Shown one piece after another: positions 55,116 through 62,694 of a DNA stretch of 62,694 bases. The position numbers and the translations under genes were made by a program. The DNA lies in NCBI GenBank assembly GCA_036477795.1, contig JAZGDL010000332.1, positions 1 through 62,694 on the forward strand, read 5' to 3'. Below the pieces are notes generated by a model, which worked only from the letters and a program-made list of their open reading frames with translations, searched no databases and had not been told where the DNA came from. This stretch comes from JAZGDL01 sp036477795. GTDB lineage: Bacteria; Planctomycetota; Phycisphaerae; UBA1845. How positions within the stretch are numbered: the stretch's first letter is position 1; every line of letters begins with the position of its first letter.

Positions 55116-57538
55116 GACCGATCTACCACAGACCTGTCCAACCTGGTCTGCTTCGACGGGTCAGTCTCGCCTGCGCCTTCGACCTGCCACGCAGGAAACG
55201 TCAGCGTGAAGACCGTCCCGTCACCCGCGTCGCTGCGCACTTGGATCGTCCCTCGGTGGTCCTCAACAATCTTCTGGCAGATCGAAAGACCGAGCCCGGT
55301 CCCTTCCGATCTTGTGGTGAAGAACGGGTCCCAGATTCTGTCGACGATCTCCGGAGGAATGCCCGACCCCCGGTCGATCACCTCGATTCTGACCCCACCG
55401 GCCGCAGCCCGCTCTTCGACACCGGCTGCTGGACCGAGAATCCCTTCTCGGTCCCCGCTAAGCGCACGGGTGCGAGAAAGGGTTCTCGCACCAGCACACA
55501 CCTTCACCAGGACCTCATCGCCGTGGGATGAGGCCTCCATCGCGTTCAGGATCAGATTCATCAGGAGATGTCGCAGTTGGTCAGCATCGCCGCGAATTGT
55601 GGGAGTCTCCCCGCTTGACGCTACACGCAACGATATCCCCCTTCTTCGTAGCTCCGGCGTCACAAGAGTCGTCACGCCCTGGACAACCTCCGCCAGGGAA
55701 ACCACCTCCATGCAGGGCTCACGTCCCTTGCCAAGGCGCGAAAACGAGCGGAGGAACATCGTGAGTCGGTCCACCTCCAGGAGAATCTCGCAACAAAGAG
55801 ATTGGCAGTTGCTACACAGGGTGCTGTCCTCCTCGGCAACCTGAATCTTGGTCTTAATGGCAGCAAGCGGGTTACCAACTTCGTGCATTACCCCGGCGGT
55901 CATCTGTCCGATCGACGCCATCTTGTCGGCGCGGGCCAGTGCGGTCTGTAGTTGGTGAAGATCATCCGTCTGTCGCGCTACCTCCCGCTCGAGCTTCTCG
56001 TTCCAGGCCGACACGCGCGCACGGGCTTCGAGCAGCCGCTTTGTCATTGTGTTGAAGTCGCTGGCCAACCCTTCGAGCTCATCGCCCGTGGTGACATCTA
56101 CGTGTCTTGACAAGTCGCCCGCGGCGATCTCGCGCGTGGCACGACGCAGCCTCATAATGGGACGAGCCAGGTAACTACCCGTCAGTACTCCCAGCACGCC
56201 CGCCGCTAAGACGGCAACCACCAACACGATCGACAGAAACGCCGTCAAGTGGCGAATCGGGGTGTCAATCGGTGCGCGAGGGTAGGCAACCAATAGAGTC
56301 CATCGCCCCTCCGCGCCGCCGCCGGGTTCGATTGGTGTGGAGGATACAAAGGCGCCGGACGTCTCAAGGATTGAGTGGGCTGGCCGGTGCTCCAGAATCG
56401 CGGAGGCCTCCTCGGGGCTGAAGTCCTGCGAAAGCCGACGCCCCTGCCCGAGTCTGAACAGCTTCCGACGTGCCTCCGATTCGCCGGCGTAGCCCAGGTA
56501 TGTCCCGTCATTGTCGACCAACCAAGCCTCCGTAGCGAGGGGAAGAGGCGCCAGCAGCGATAGCACGTAGTCCGCGTACAGGTTAATCACCACCAGGCCG
56601 CATCCCCGGCCGTCCGACCCGCGTACGCGAACTGCGTAACGCACAACACCGCGGTGAGGGAGTTCTACTTGACCATGCTCGACATTCAGGTCCATGAGCG
56701 ACACGTAGATTTGCCGCGGTTCCAGAGTCACCGCTTCGGTCACGTAATAGCGGTCGCTCTTGTCCTGAAGCCGCTCGGGCGGTACGATCTCAACTTGACC
56801 CTTATCGATATTGAGCCGGATGACCTCGCGCCCGGTGTCGTCAAGGTAGCGAACCTGGTAGTAAGCGCGCTTGCCTTGAGCGAATATGGCAAGTTCCCGC
56901 TCCGCCACGCGGCGCAAGTCGTTCAGTTGCTCTGCTCGGCAGGCGCCTCGCACTCCCGTAGTCAAGGAGGCCCCGGGTGTCGCGCGCGACACCGTTAAGC
57001 GAAGACAAGCTGCGAGATCCCGGACCGGGGCCAGTTCGCTCACGAAACGCAGGTCCCCTCGTACGCCTTCCAGGAATTCGCTGATGGCGCGCACCCTGGA
57101 TGCGGCATCAAACTCCAGGCGCTGAAGCGCAGTTGTTCTAAGGGCCGTGCGCACCGATGAGATCGTAAAGAGCCCCACGAAGATCGTTGGAACAACGGCG
57201 AGGATCACCATGGGAACGACAATCTTGGTGCGCACGCGAACGTGCTGGAGGCGTCTCCGCCAACCCTTTGTCGAAACGGGAAGCGCGGGCTCGTCCAGCG
57301 AGGAGTCGTGCAACCAGCGAAGCAAGAGCACAGTCGCGAGCGCGGCGGAGATCACCGCCGCGCACAGCCATCGCATGATACGGAGCAGATGCAGAAGTTC
57401 CGGGTCGACGCTCCTCAGCCACGCTCGCTCGACGATCTCGTAGCCCAGGAACAGAACGGTGATCGGCAGGAGACATACGCCAAGGGAGCGTAGCCAGGGC
57501 AGTCCCGCGAAACCTGTCGACCGGCGCAGCTCAGGCAC
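55112..57538 (-). CDS. Membrane sensor histidine kinase with HAMP domain
   Basis: About 808 residues from a GTG; an upstream start would overlap the Cys-rich lipoprotein gene. Two N-terminal helices, a third (VPMVILAVVPTIFVGLFTI), a periplasmic sensor region of about 320 residues resembling Cache domains, a fourth helix and a HAMP domain. HisKA has VMHEVGNPLAAIKTKIQ with the phospho-accepting His; the ATPase domain has NLILNAMEAS, DRGSGIPP and GTGLGLSICQKIVE. Two repeats are translated: family A (RLTVSRATP) in the sensor region and a family E palindrome (TLSRTRALSGDREGILG) in the catalytic domain. It probably controls the adjoining NtrC-type regulator. Confidence 0.85.
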   Translation of the reverse strand: MPELRRSTGFAGLPWLRSLGVCLLPITVLFLGYEIVERAWLRSVDPELLHLLRIMRWLCAAVISAALATVLLLRWLHDSSLDEPALPVSTKGWRRRLQHVRVRTKIVVPMVILAVVPTIFVGLFTISSVRTALRTTALQRLEFDAASRVRAISEFLEGVRGDLRFVSELAPVRDLAACLRLTVSRATPGASLTTGVRGACRAEQLNDLRRVAERELAIFAQGKRAYYQVRYLDDTGREVIRLNIDKGQVEIVPPERLQDKSDRYYVTEAVTLEPRQIYVSLMDLNVEHGQVELPHRGVVRYAVRVRGSDGRGCGLVVINLYADYVLSLLAPLPLATEAWLVDNDGTYLGYAGESEARRKLFRLGQGRRLSQDFSPEEASAILEHRPAHSILETSGAFVSSTPIEPGGGAEGRWTLLVAYPRAPIDTPIRHLTAFLSIVLVVAVLAAGVLGVLTGSYLARPIMRLRRATREIAAGDLSRHVDVTTGDELEGLASDFNTMTKRLLEARARVSAWNEKLEREVARQTDDLHQLQTALARADKMASIGQMTAGVMHEVGNPLAAIKTKIQVAEEDSTLCSNCQSLCCEILLEVDRLTMFLRSFSRLGKGREPCMEVVSLAEVVQGVTTLVTPELRRRGISLRVASSGETPTIRGDADQLRHLLMNLILNAMEASSHGDEVLVKVCAGARTLSRTRALSGDREGILGPAAGVEERAAAGGVRIEVIDRGSGIPPEIVDRIWDPFFTTRSEGTGLGLSICQKIVEDHRGTIQVRSDAGDGTVFTLTFPAWQVEGAGETDPSKQTRLDRSVVDRS
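55432..55492 (-). repeat. Family E palindromes in frame within the kinase ATPase domain
   Basis: GGACCGAGAATCCCTTCTCG and GTGCGAGAAAGGGTTCTCGC flank a short spacer. They encode an insert between the N box and the G1 box of the HATPase domain. Confidence 0.85.
56976..57000 (+). repeat. Family A palindromic repeat, copy A9, in the kinase sensor domain
   Basis: GTGTCGCGCGCGACACC plus GTTAAGC, read on the opposite strand as RLTVSRATP. The kinase reads through it in frame. Confidence 0.9.
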
Positions 57539-57543
57539 TCGGG

Positions 57544-57915
57544 TTACCCCGCTTTCTTGATCTTGCAGCAACCAGGTGCGCCTTTCACCAGCCCGCACTT
57601 AGCGCAGGTTGCCTGCCCGGGCCGGCAGCACTTCGCGCTGCCTTTAATGTGGCCGCAATGCGCGCACAGGTAAGCCGGCTTGCTCGATCCTTTCGTGATT
57701 TTGCAGCAACCCGGCGAGCCTTTCGCCAGCCCGCACTTCGAACAAACTGCTTGCCCGGGTTTGCAGCACGAGGCGGTTCCCTTGATCTGACCGCACCCCG
57801 TACAAAGTGCCACTTTGCCAGGCGCCGAAGGCACCTTCTGCGTGGTCTTACATCCCGCCAGCGTCCCCACGGCGACAAACCCGACCGCCAAAGCCAGTCT
57901 TGCAAATGCTCTCAT
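57544..57915 (-). CDS. Cys-rich lipoprotein with four CxxCG-x-x-KGSxxCC units
   Basis: 123 residues; GAGGAG lies 8 nt before the ATG. The signal ends GTLAGC (lipobox). The mature protein has four repeats of about 22 residues, each with CTGCGQIKGTASCCKPGQA-like spacing: two Cys, then Gly-x-x-Lys-Gly, then a Cys pair. Such dense thiols suggest metal binding (copper, zinc or iron) in the periplasm, though no family function is known to me. It lies directly upstream of the histidine kinase, which might respond to the same metal or redox signal. Confidence 0.75.
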   Translation of the reverse strand: MRAFARLALAVGFVAVGTLAGCKTTQKVPSAPGKVALCTGCGQIKGTASCCKPGQAVCSKCGLAKGSPGCCKITKGSSKPAYLCAHCGHIKGSAKCCRPGQATCAKCGLVKGAPGCCKIKKAG

Positions 57916-58094
57916 GGAATGCACTCCTCTCTCGTTTGGATTCGCGTCGGCGCGCGAATTCCATCCAGCCTCGATTCCGCCGCCCACAGCCAACGTGCCG
58001 CAACGGACACCACCGCCGGAATCACCTATTCACTCTCCGACGGCCCTGCAGGTTCCGGGATTGTACCGTCCAAACATCCGAGGGTCACGCCCGG

Positions 58095-58745
58095 TTGAAT
58101 TCCCGGACTCGAAATCGAGGGGGCGAACCGGAATCGCCGGACGTAAGCGACCCGGTGATTGACGCGTTGTTTGACGGCAGAGGACGATGGATCAAGAAAC
58201 CCGGGCACGTTGAGATCGACCCTGCGGCGTTGCAGGAGCGTGCCGACTTCCCGGTGGTTTTCGAGGACTGCCTCGGCATGTTACCGGAGCTTGAGGCGGA
58301 CGCATTCTCGTTGCGGGTCATGGACGACGTGAAATCCCAGGAGACCTGTAAGGTCTTGTCGGTTTTCTCGACTAACCTATGGGCGATGCTGCACCGCGCA
58401 CGGGCACGGCTGCGGGCGTGCCTTGAAACCAAGTGGTTCGATTTGAACTCTGGAGAGAAGCTTCTGATGCTGCTTTGCAAAGAGGTCACCAAGCTGGTCT
58501 CTCAGAGCCTGGATCGCGACCTGCCGCTTTGGAGACGGTTGGGTTCGCGGCTGCACGTAGCGATGTGCAAGGTCTGCTTAGCGTACAGGCGTCAAATCGA
58601 GTCCCTGAACGAGCTTGTTTCCGACCATTATCGGAATGACCAGGCCGTGAAAGATTGCAACGGTTTTCCTGACGATGCCCTTGAGAGAATCAAGGGTCAA
58701 TCCCCAATCCGCGATCCCCCTGTCCCTTCGCCCGTTCCCCGTATA
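58095..58745 (+). pseudogene. Remnant of an ECF sigma factor fused in frame to its anti-sigma factor
   Basis: The stretch DPVIDALFDGRGRW, then CLGMLPELEADAFSLRVMDD and NLWAMLHRARARLRACLE, matches sigma regions 3/4 of planctomycete-like ECF factors. Region 2 is absent. Without a stop it continues into LLCKEVTKLVSQSLDRDLPL and LHVAMCKVCLAYRRQIESL, which resembles the Cys-containing anti-sigma protein normally encoded by the next gene. The frame has no stop of its own before a repeat patch at 58696-58740 and runs into lysA in another frame. It is probably a decayed, fused pair. Confidence 0.6.
58696..58740. repeat. Family F/G-like repeat patch before lysA
   Basis: CAATCCCCAATCCGCGATCC is followed by TGTCCCTTCGCCCGTTCCCC. 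It combines the heptanucleotide and octanucleotide repeat types seen in the redox cluster. Confidence 0.65.
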
Positions 58746-58759
58746 CCATTTCACGTCCA

Positions 58760-60037
58760 GTGGACCACTTCATTTACAAAGACAATGAACTCTACTGTGA
58801 GAGCGTCCGCGTCGCCGACGTCGCCGACGCCTACGGCACTCCCGCCTACATCTACTCACGCCAGACCTTCATCGACCATTTCGACCGCATCCGTGCCGCC
58901 TTCGACCGGCTCAAGACCGCCATCTGTTACTCGATCAAGAGCTGCCACAACCTCACCATCCTGGGCCTGCTCAAAGAGCGCGGGGCCGGCTTCGACGTGG
59001 TCAGCCTGGGCGAGCTGCGCCGCGCTCTGGAGATCGGTGCCCACCCGTCCGGTATCGTCTTCGCCGGTGTGGGCAAGACTGATAGTGAGATCAAGAGCGC
59101 CCTCGACGCTCGAATCGGCCGGTTCAATGTGGAGAGTGAGCAGGAGTTGGAACAGATCGACCGCATCGCCGGCGAACTGGGCCGCACCGCGGTGTGCGCC
59201 TTGCGTGTCAACCCCGACGTCGACCCCAAGACGCACCGCTACACCACTACCGGCAAGCGCGAGACCAAATTCGGCGTCGACCTGGAACGCGCTCGCCGCG
59301 TATTCAAAGACTTCGGCCGCCGCAAGAACATCCGCCTCACCGGCATCCACGTCCACCTCGGCTCCCCGGTCAACACCATCGGGCCGTACGTCCGCTCGGT
59401 AACCAAAGCCGTCAGGCTCATCAGCTCGTTGCGCGCCGACGGATTCACCATCGACACCATCAACATCGGAGGCGGCTTCGGTGCCCACTACCAGGGCGCC
59501 GAAGCCCCGTCCGCCAAAGATTACGCCGACGCGGTGATACCGATATTGAGTGACATGGGTCTGTCACTAATCCTCGAACCCGGCCGCTCCATCGCCGCCA
59601 ACGCCGGCATTCTCGTCGGCCGCACCATCTACACCAAAGCCAGCGGCGACAGACAGTTTCTCATCATCGACGCAGCTATGACCGAGCTGATTCGCCCCGC
59701 ACTCTACCAAGCCTACCACTTTGCCTGGCCGGTGCAGCCGCCGCCCGGATTCGTGGCCGCCAGCCGCAGCCCGGACCTCAAACCCCAGGGCAGCGTACTC
59801 ATGGACGTCGTCGGCCCGGTCTGCGAAACCGGCGACTTCCTGGCAAAGGACCGCTGGCTGCCGCCCATGAAACGAGGCGACCTTATCGCCATATTCAGCG
59901 CCGGGGCCTATGGCAGCGTGATGGCCAGCCGTTATAACTCCAGGCCTCAGGCGCCGGAAGTCCTCGTCGAGGGCGACTCCTTCCGCCTGATTCGCCGCCG
60001 CGAAACCTATGACGACCTCGTTAGCCACGAACGATGA
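58760..60037 (+). CDS. lysA: Diaminopimelate decarboxylase
   Basis: 425 residues, GTG start. Fold-III PLP enzyme: ICYSIKSCHNLTIL contains the PLP-binding Lys (variant of the usual 'KAN' form), then GAGFDVVSLGELRRAL, RVNPDVDPKTHRYTTTG, KFGVDLE, IHVHLGSPV and GGGFGAHY, and near the end GPVCETGDFLAKDR, with the catalytic Cys, and FSAGAYGSVMASRYNSRP. It catalyses the last step of lysine synthesis, meso-diaminopimelate to lysine plus CO2, in the cytoplasm. Length and motifs are normal, so it is probably functional. It stands alone between repeat patches. Confidence 0.9.
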   Translation: MDHFIYKDNELYCESVRVADVADAYGTPAYIYSRQTFIDHFDRIRAAFDRLKTAICYSIKSCHNLTILGLLKERGAGFDVVSLGELRRALEIGAHPSGIVFAGVGKTDSEIKSALDARIGRFNVESEQELEQIDRIAGELGRTAVCALRVNPDVDPKTHRYTTTGKRETKFGVDLERARRVFKDFGRRKNIRLTGIHVHLGSPVNTIGPYVRSVTKAVRLISSLRADGFTIDTINIGGGFGAHYQGAEAPSAKDYADAVIPILSDMGLSLILEPGRSIAANAGILVGRTIYTKASGDRQFLIIDAAMTELIRPALYQAYHFAWPVQPPPGFVAASRSPDLKPQGSVLMDVVGPVCETGDFLAKDRWLPPMKRGDLIAIFSAGAYGSVMASRYNSRPQAPEVLVEGDSFRLIRRRETYDDLVSHER

Positions 60038-60318
60038 CGAGCTGGTACGAGAATCCCTTCGCGAGCTGGTGCGAGAATCCCTTCTCGCACCTCGTGAAGG
60101 AGGGACCGAGAAGGGATTCTAATAAGGGTCCAGCAGCCGACGGTTTGGAAAACAGGGCCGGTTCGACTAAACTACTATGTGTGGCCAGGTGGCTGAGGGT
60201 GCCACGAGCTGGTGCGAGAATCCATTCGCGAGCTGGTGCGAGAATCCATTCGCGAGCTGGTGCGAGAATCCCTTCTCGCACCTCGTGAAGGAGAGACCGA
60301 GAAGGGATTTTAATAAGG
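60038..60318. repeat. Large family E palindrome array
   Basis: At least six units built on GAGAATCCCTTCTCGCACC, GAGCTGGTGCGAGAATCC and ACCGAGAAGGGATTCTAATA occur in tandem and inverted order between lysA and the metalloprotease gene. Two long units ending with AATAAGGGTCCAGC are repeated (near 60120 and 60309). No gene was seen here. Confidence 0.9.
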
Positions 60319-60359
60319 GTCCAGCGGCAAGCCAGGCGGGTAAAGGGATAAACAGACTT

Positions 60360-62694
60360 ATGCTCTCGCTTTCAAGAATGGGACTATCGTTGTGTGTTGT
60401 GGGCACCATGGTCGTATTGGCGGTGGACGCGACGAATGCGGGCGCCGGGCAGACCGGAGCCTCTCAAGTCGTGCTCGCGGATCCGGCGTTGGTCGAACGC
60501 GTCAATGCCGAGTTCAATCTTGCCGACAGCGTGGTGGCTACGCTGGACTATGACACCACTCCGGGCGTGAGCCAGCGGCTCATGGTTCCAGCCGACCAGG
60601 CGGTGTTCACGTTGGACATCGCCCCTTACTCCGTGCGTTCCTCCGAACATTACCAGGTCAAGTACCAGCGGCCGGACGGCTCGTTTGAGATTGTCCAACC
60701 GGGTCCGTTGCGCACGGTGCGCGGCAGCGTTCCGGGGATTGCCGACTCCATCGTGGCGGGGTCGGTGGGCGAAGACGGCCTGCACCTGATGATCGTCCTG
60801 CCGGACGCCGATCGTTGGTGGGTTGAGCCCATCGCGGGCCGGGTGGGCGGCGCGGGGCCGCACGACCATGTCATCTATCGCGACCGGGACGTGTTGGGCG
60901 GCGGGGGCACCTGCGCGACGGAGGTCCTCCAAAGCCGAGATGCAGCCGGCGGCCAACCGGTCTCCTTGGGCGGCCCATGCAACAGCGACGTTTGCGTTAC
61001 CGAATTGGCGTGCGATTCGGACGTCGAGTATTTCCAGCGCTGGCGCAGTGGGGTCGAGCAACGGATCAATTTCATCACCAACACCATGAACGTTCAGTAC
61101 GAAAGCGAAATCGGCGTAACACACGTGATTACCACCATCATTGTGCGCCCGAGGGAGCCGGACCCCTACACCTCGTTTGAAAACCATCCCTTGCTCCTGG
61201 AGTTTCAAAGCCACTGGGTCACCCAGCAGGGCGACGTGGTCCGTGACGTGGCTGAGTTGTTCACCGGCCGGTCGATCATCGGCTCGGTCATCGGCGAGGC
61301 GTTGACCCTGGGCGCAATCTGTAGCGGGACGCTGGGCTACTGTTTTGTGCAATCGGATTACAATAATTCGAATCAATGCGCGACCGATCTGTCGGCGCAC
61401 GAACTGGGCCATCTGTGGGACGCGGACCACTGCGATTGTCCCGGTAACACGATGAATCCCAGCATCACCTGCAGCAACACGTTTCACGCGGCGGAAACCC
61501 GTCCGGAGATCCGGGTTCACCGGGATTCGCGCCTATGTCTCAGCGACCAGGCACCAGTTACCGTGTTCCCTTTTGAGGATTCGTTTACCGGGGTTTCCCT
61601 TGATCCGGCCAAGTGGATCGCGGGCGGCGCGACGATCTCCAGTCTGGCTCGTGACCCGCCCAGCCCACCGCTTTCGCTGCGAATCAACGAGAACGACCGG
61701 GCGGTGACCGGTTTCATCAACACCTCCAACGTCAATCGTGTCGGCGTGGAGTACTGGTGGCAGCGCACCGGCAGCGCCGGGTCGCCGGAGCCGGGCGAAG
61801 ACCTGGTCTTGGACTATCACGGTGCAGGCGGGAACTGGACCAGGGTCGACCGCCAGTTGGGCGATCCGGGCGGCGGGGGCGATGACGAGCCTTTTGCCCG
61901 GAGTTGTCTGATCCTTCCTGCGGACGCATCTCACCACGGACTGCAGCTTCGCTTCTCGATTAACGGCAGCGACGTCTCCAGTTCGGACAACTTCTTTGTT
62001 GACGACTTCCGGGTGGTCGATGCCAGCGAGTTCTTGAACATCACCAGGCAACCGGAAACGACCTGTGCCTGCCAGGGCGGGACCGTCGAGCTAAGCGTTG
62101 AGGTGGACGGAGAACCGCCGTTTGACTATCGATGGAAGCACGACGGTCAGTTCATGTTCGGCCAGACCGAACCCACCCTGGTGTTCGCCCCGGTGGAGGG
62201 CGGCGACTTCGGCAGTTATTCGGTCGAGGTGCTCAACGGGTGCGGTACCATCGAAAGCGAAAAGGTGGAACTCCGGCAGAGCAACACGCCTTTCATTATC
62301 GTTCCGCCGCAGGGCACGACGGTGGACGTCGGCGGCTCGTTGTTCCTCAACTACTTCGCGGTGGGCGGCGGGTGCAATAGATCGCAATGGCTGTTCAACG
62401 GCGCACCGCTCGCCGGCGAGACCGACCAGTCCTTGATCATTTCGGACGTCCAGTGCAGCCATCAAGGTTGCTACAGCGTGGAGGTCTTCAACGACTGTGG
62501 TTCGGTGACTTCGGCTATTGCAGAAATCATCGTCAACGGTGACTGCGGGCCTTTCAGTTGTGTCGATGCGGAGGCCCCGGTGATCCTGCACGGTGAGGGG
62601 CTGGCGGGTCAGACCAGGCCCTTCAGCGGGTACATCGACCCGCGGCGGGAAAGCGATAACGGCGTTGATCTCAATCAGGGCATCACCGAGGTGA
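60360..62694 (+). CDS. Secreted M12-type zinc metalloprotease with Ig-like domains (3' end outside window)
   Basis: The frame is open from the ATG at 60360 to the window end, 778 codons. A signal peptide (LSLCVVGTMVVLAVDA) is followed by a pro-region and a catalytic domain with SAHELGHLWDADHC (HExxHxxxxxH, about residue 347) and the Met-turn-like NTMNPSI, as in reprolysin/adamalysin-type proteases. A second domain (FEDSFTGVSLDPAKWIAGG) is a lectin- or Laminin-G-like beta domain. Two Ig-like domains follow, with RQPETTCACQGGTVELSVEV and IIVPPQGTTVDVGGSLFLNY. The protein probably degrades extracellular proteins, with the Ig domains as binding modules. A stalk may follow beyond the window. Confidence 0.8.
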   Translation, partial: MLSLSRMGLSLCVVGTMVVLAVDATNAGAGQTGASQVVLADPALVERVNAEFNLADSVVATLDYDTTPGVSQRLMVPADQAVFTLDIAPYSVRSSEHYQVKYQRPDGSFEIVQPGPLRTVRGSVPGIADSIVAGSVGEDGLHLMIVLPDADRWWVEPIAGRVGGAGPHDHVIYRDRDVLGGGGTCATEVLQSRDAAGGQPVSLGGPCNSDVCVTELACDSDVEYFQRWRSGVEQRINFITNTMNVQYESEIGVTHVITTIIVRPREPDPYTSFENHPLLLEFQSHWVTQQGDVVRDVAELFTGRSIIGSVIGEALTLGAICSGTLGYCFVQSDYNNSNQCATDLSAHELGHLWDADHCDCPGNTMNPSITCSNTFHAAETRPEIRVHRDSRLCLSDQAPVTVFPFEDSFTGVSLDPAKWIAGGATISSLARDPPSPPLSLRINENDRAVTGFINTSNVNRVGVEYWWQRTGSAGSPEPGEDLVLDYHGAGGNWTRVDRQLGDPGGGGDDEPFARSCLILPADASHHGLQLRFSINGSDVSSSDNFFVDDFRVVDASEFLNITRQPETTCACQGGTVELSVEVDGEPPFDYRWKHDGQFMFGQTEPTLVFAPVEGGDFGSYSVEVLNGCGTIESEKVELRQSNTPFIIVPPQGTTVDVGGSLFLNYFAVGGGCNRSQWLFNGAPLAGETDQSLIISDVQCSHQGCYSVEVFNDCGSVTSAIAEIIVNGDCGPFSCVDAEAPVILHGEGLAGQTRPFSGYIDPRRESDNGVDLNQGITEV

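Noticed and set aside
60038..60318. CRISPR array
   Set aside because: Units are inverted hairpins of variable spacing without regular spacers, and no cas genes are nearby.

Overview
The window is about 62.7 kb of GC-rich bacterial DNA. It looks like a Planctomycetota chromosome or a close relative. The indications are secreted proteins full of 'CDDGLFCNG'-type Cys/Asp repeats, planctomycete-style c-type cytochromes, a sigma-factor/anti-sigma remnant of the planctomycete type, and a very dense load of short interspersed palindromic repeats that are often translated in frame. No rRNA or tRNA was recognised, so the phylum call is an inference.

Layout. 1-513 is the 3' end of clpC. 514-6155 holds small hypothetical, lipoprotein and beta-repeat genes separated by REP-like repeats. 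6216-9541 (minus) is a small redox operon: a cupredoxin with Cys-rich repeats, a tetraheme cytochrome c554-like protein and a mono-heme lipoprotein. 10012-14457 holds a GH26-like hydrolase and a secreted endonuclease I/lamin-tail protein. 14710-18769 is a tightly overlapping surface-glycan operon (glycosyltransferase, NodB-like deacetylase, Gfo/Idh/MocA oxidoreductase, DegT aminotransferase), facing a phosphotransferase gene. 20211-20682 is an internally deleted IS5-type element. 20889-25533 (minus) holds a cupredoxin-like protein, an Rrf2 regulator, a porin, a PstS-like lipoprotein and two small secreted proteins.

The centre is a co-directional electron-transport cluster at 26243-49027. It encodes cupredoxin-like proteins, membrane and periplasmic cytochromes c, two proteins fusing two cytochrome c domains to an ethylbenzene-dehydrogenase-type heme domain, a double di-heme peroxidase in one chain, a Tat-exported Rieske subunit, a molybdopterin subunit of the arsenite-oxidase/iodate-reductase branch, two CydA-like membrane proteins without CydB, two membrane di-heme cytochromes, and a UspA protein with four PCP_red-like domains. 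Peroxidase-type cytochromes beside the Rieske and Mo subunits resemble the iodate reductase (Idr) arrangement. Two positions that bind arsenite in AioA appear substituted. Two four-gene modules (membrane cytochrome + c-c-heme protein, and CydA-like + di-heme cytochrome) are present twice. Downstream are a HEAT-repeat protein, a DUF4258/DUF2283 pair, a radical-SAM/SPASM-PCP_red protein, and an NtrC-type two-component system whose regulator has GVFTDA in place of GAFTGA. The right end has a Cys-rich lipoprotein, a sigma/anti-sigma remnant, lysA, a palindrome array and a secreted metalloprotease that runs off the window.

The most unusual property is that at least eight families of short palindromic or simple repeats are inserted in frame inside genes, mainly at signal peptides, inter-domain linkers and protein ends of the redox cluster. 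This recalls the Rickettsia palindromic elements, but with several families sharing the same loci.
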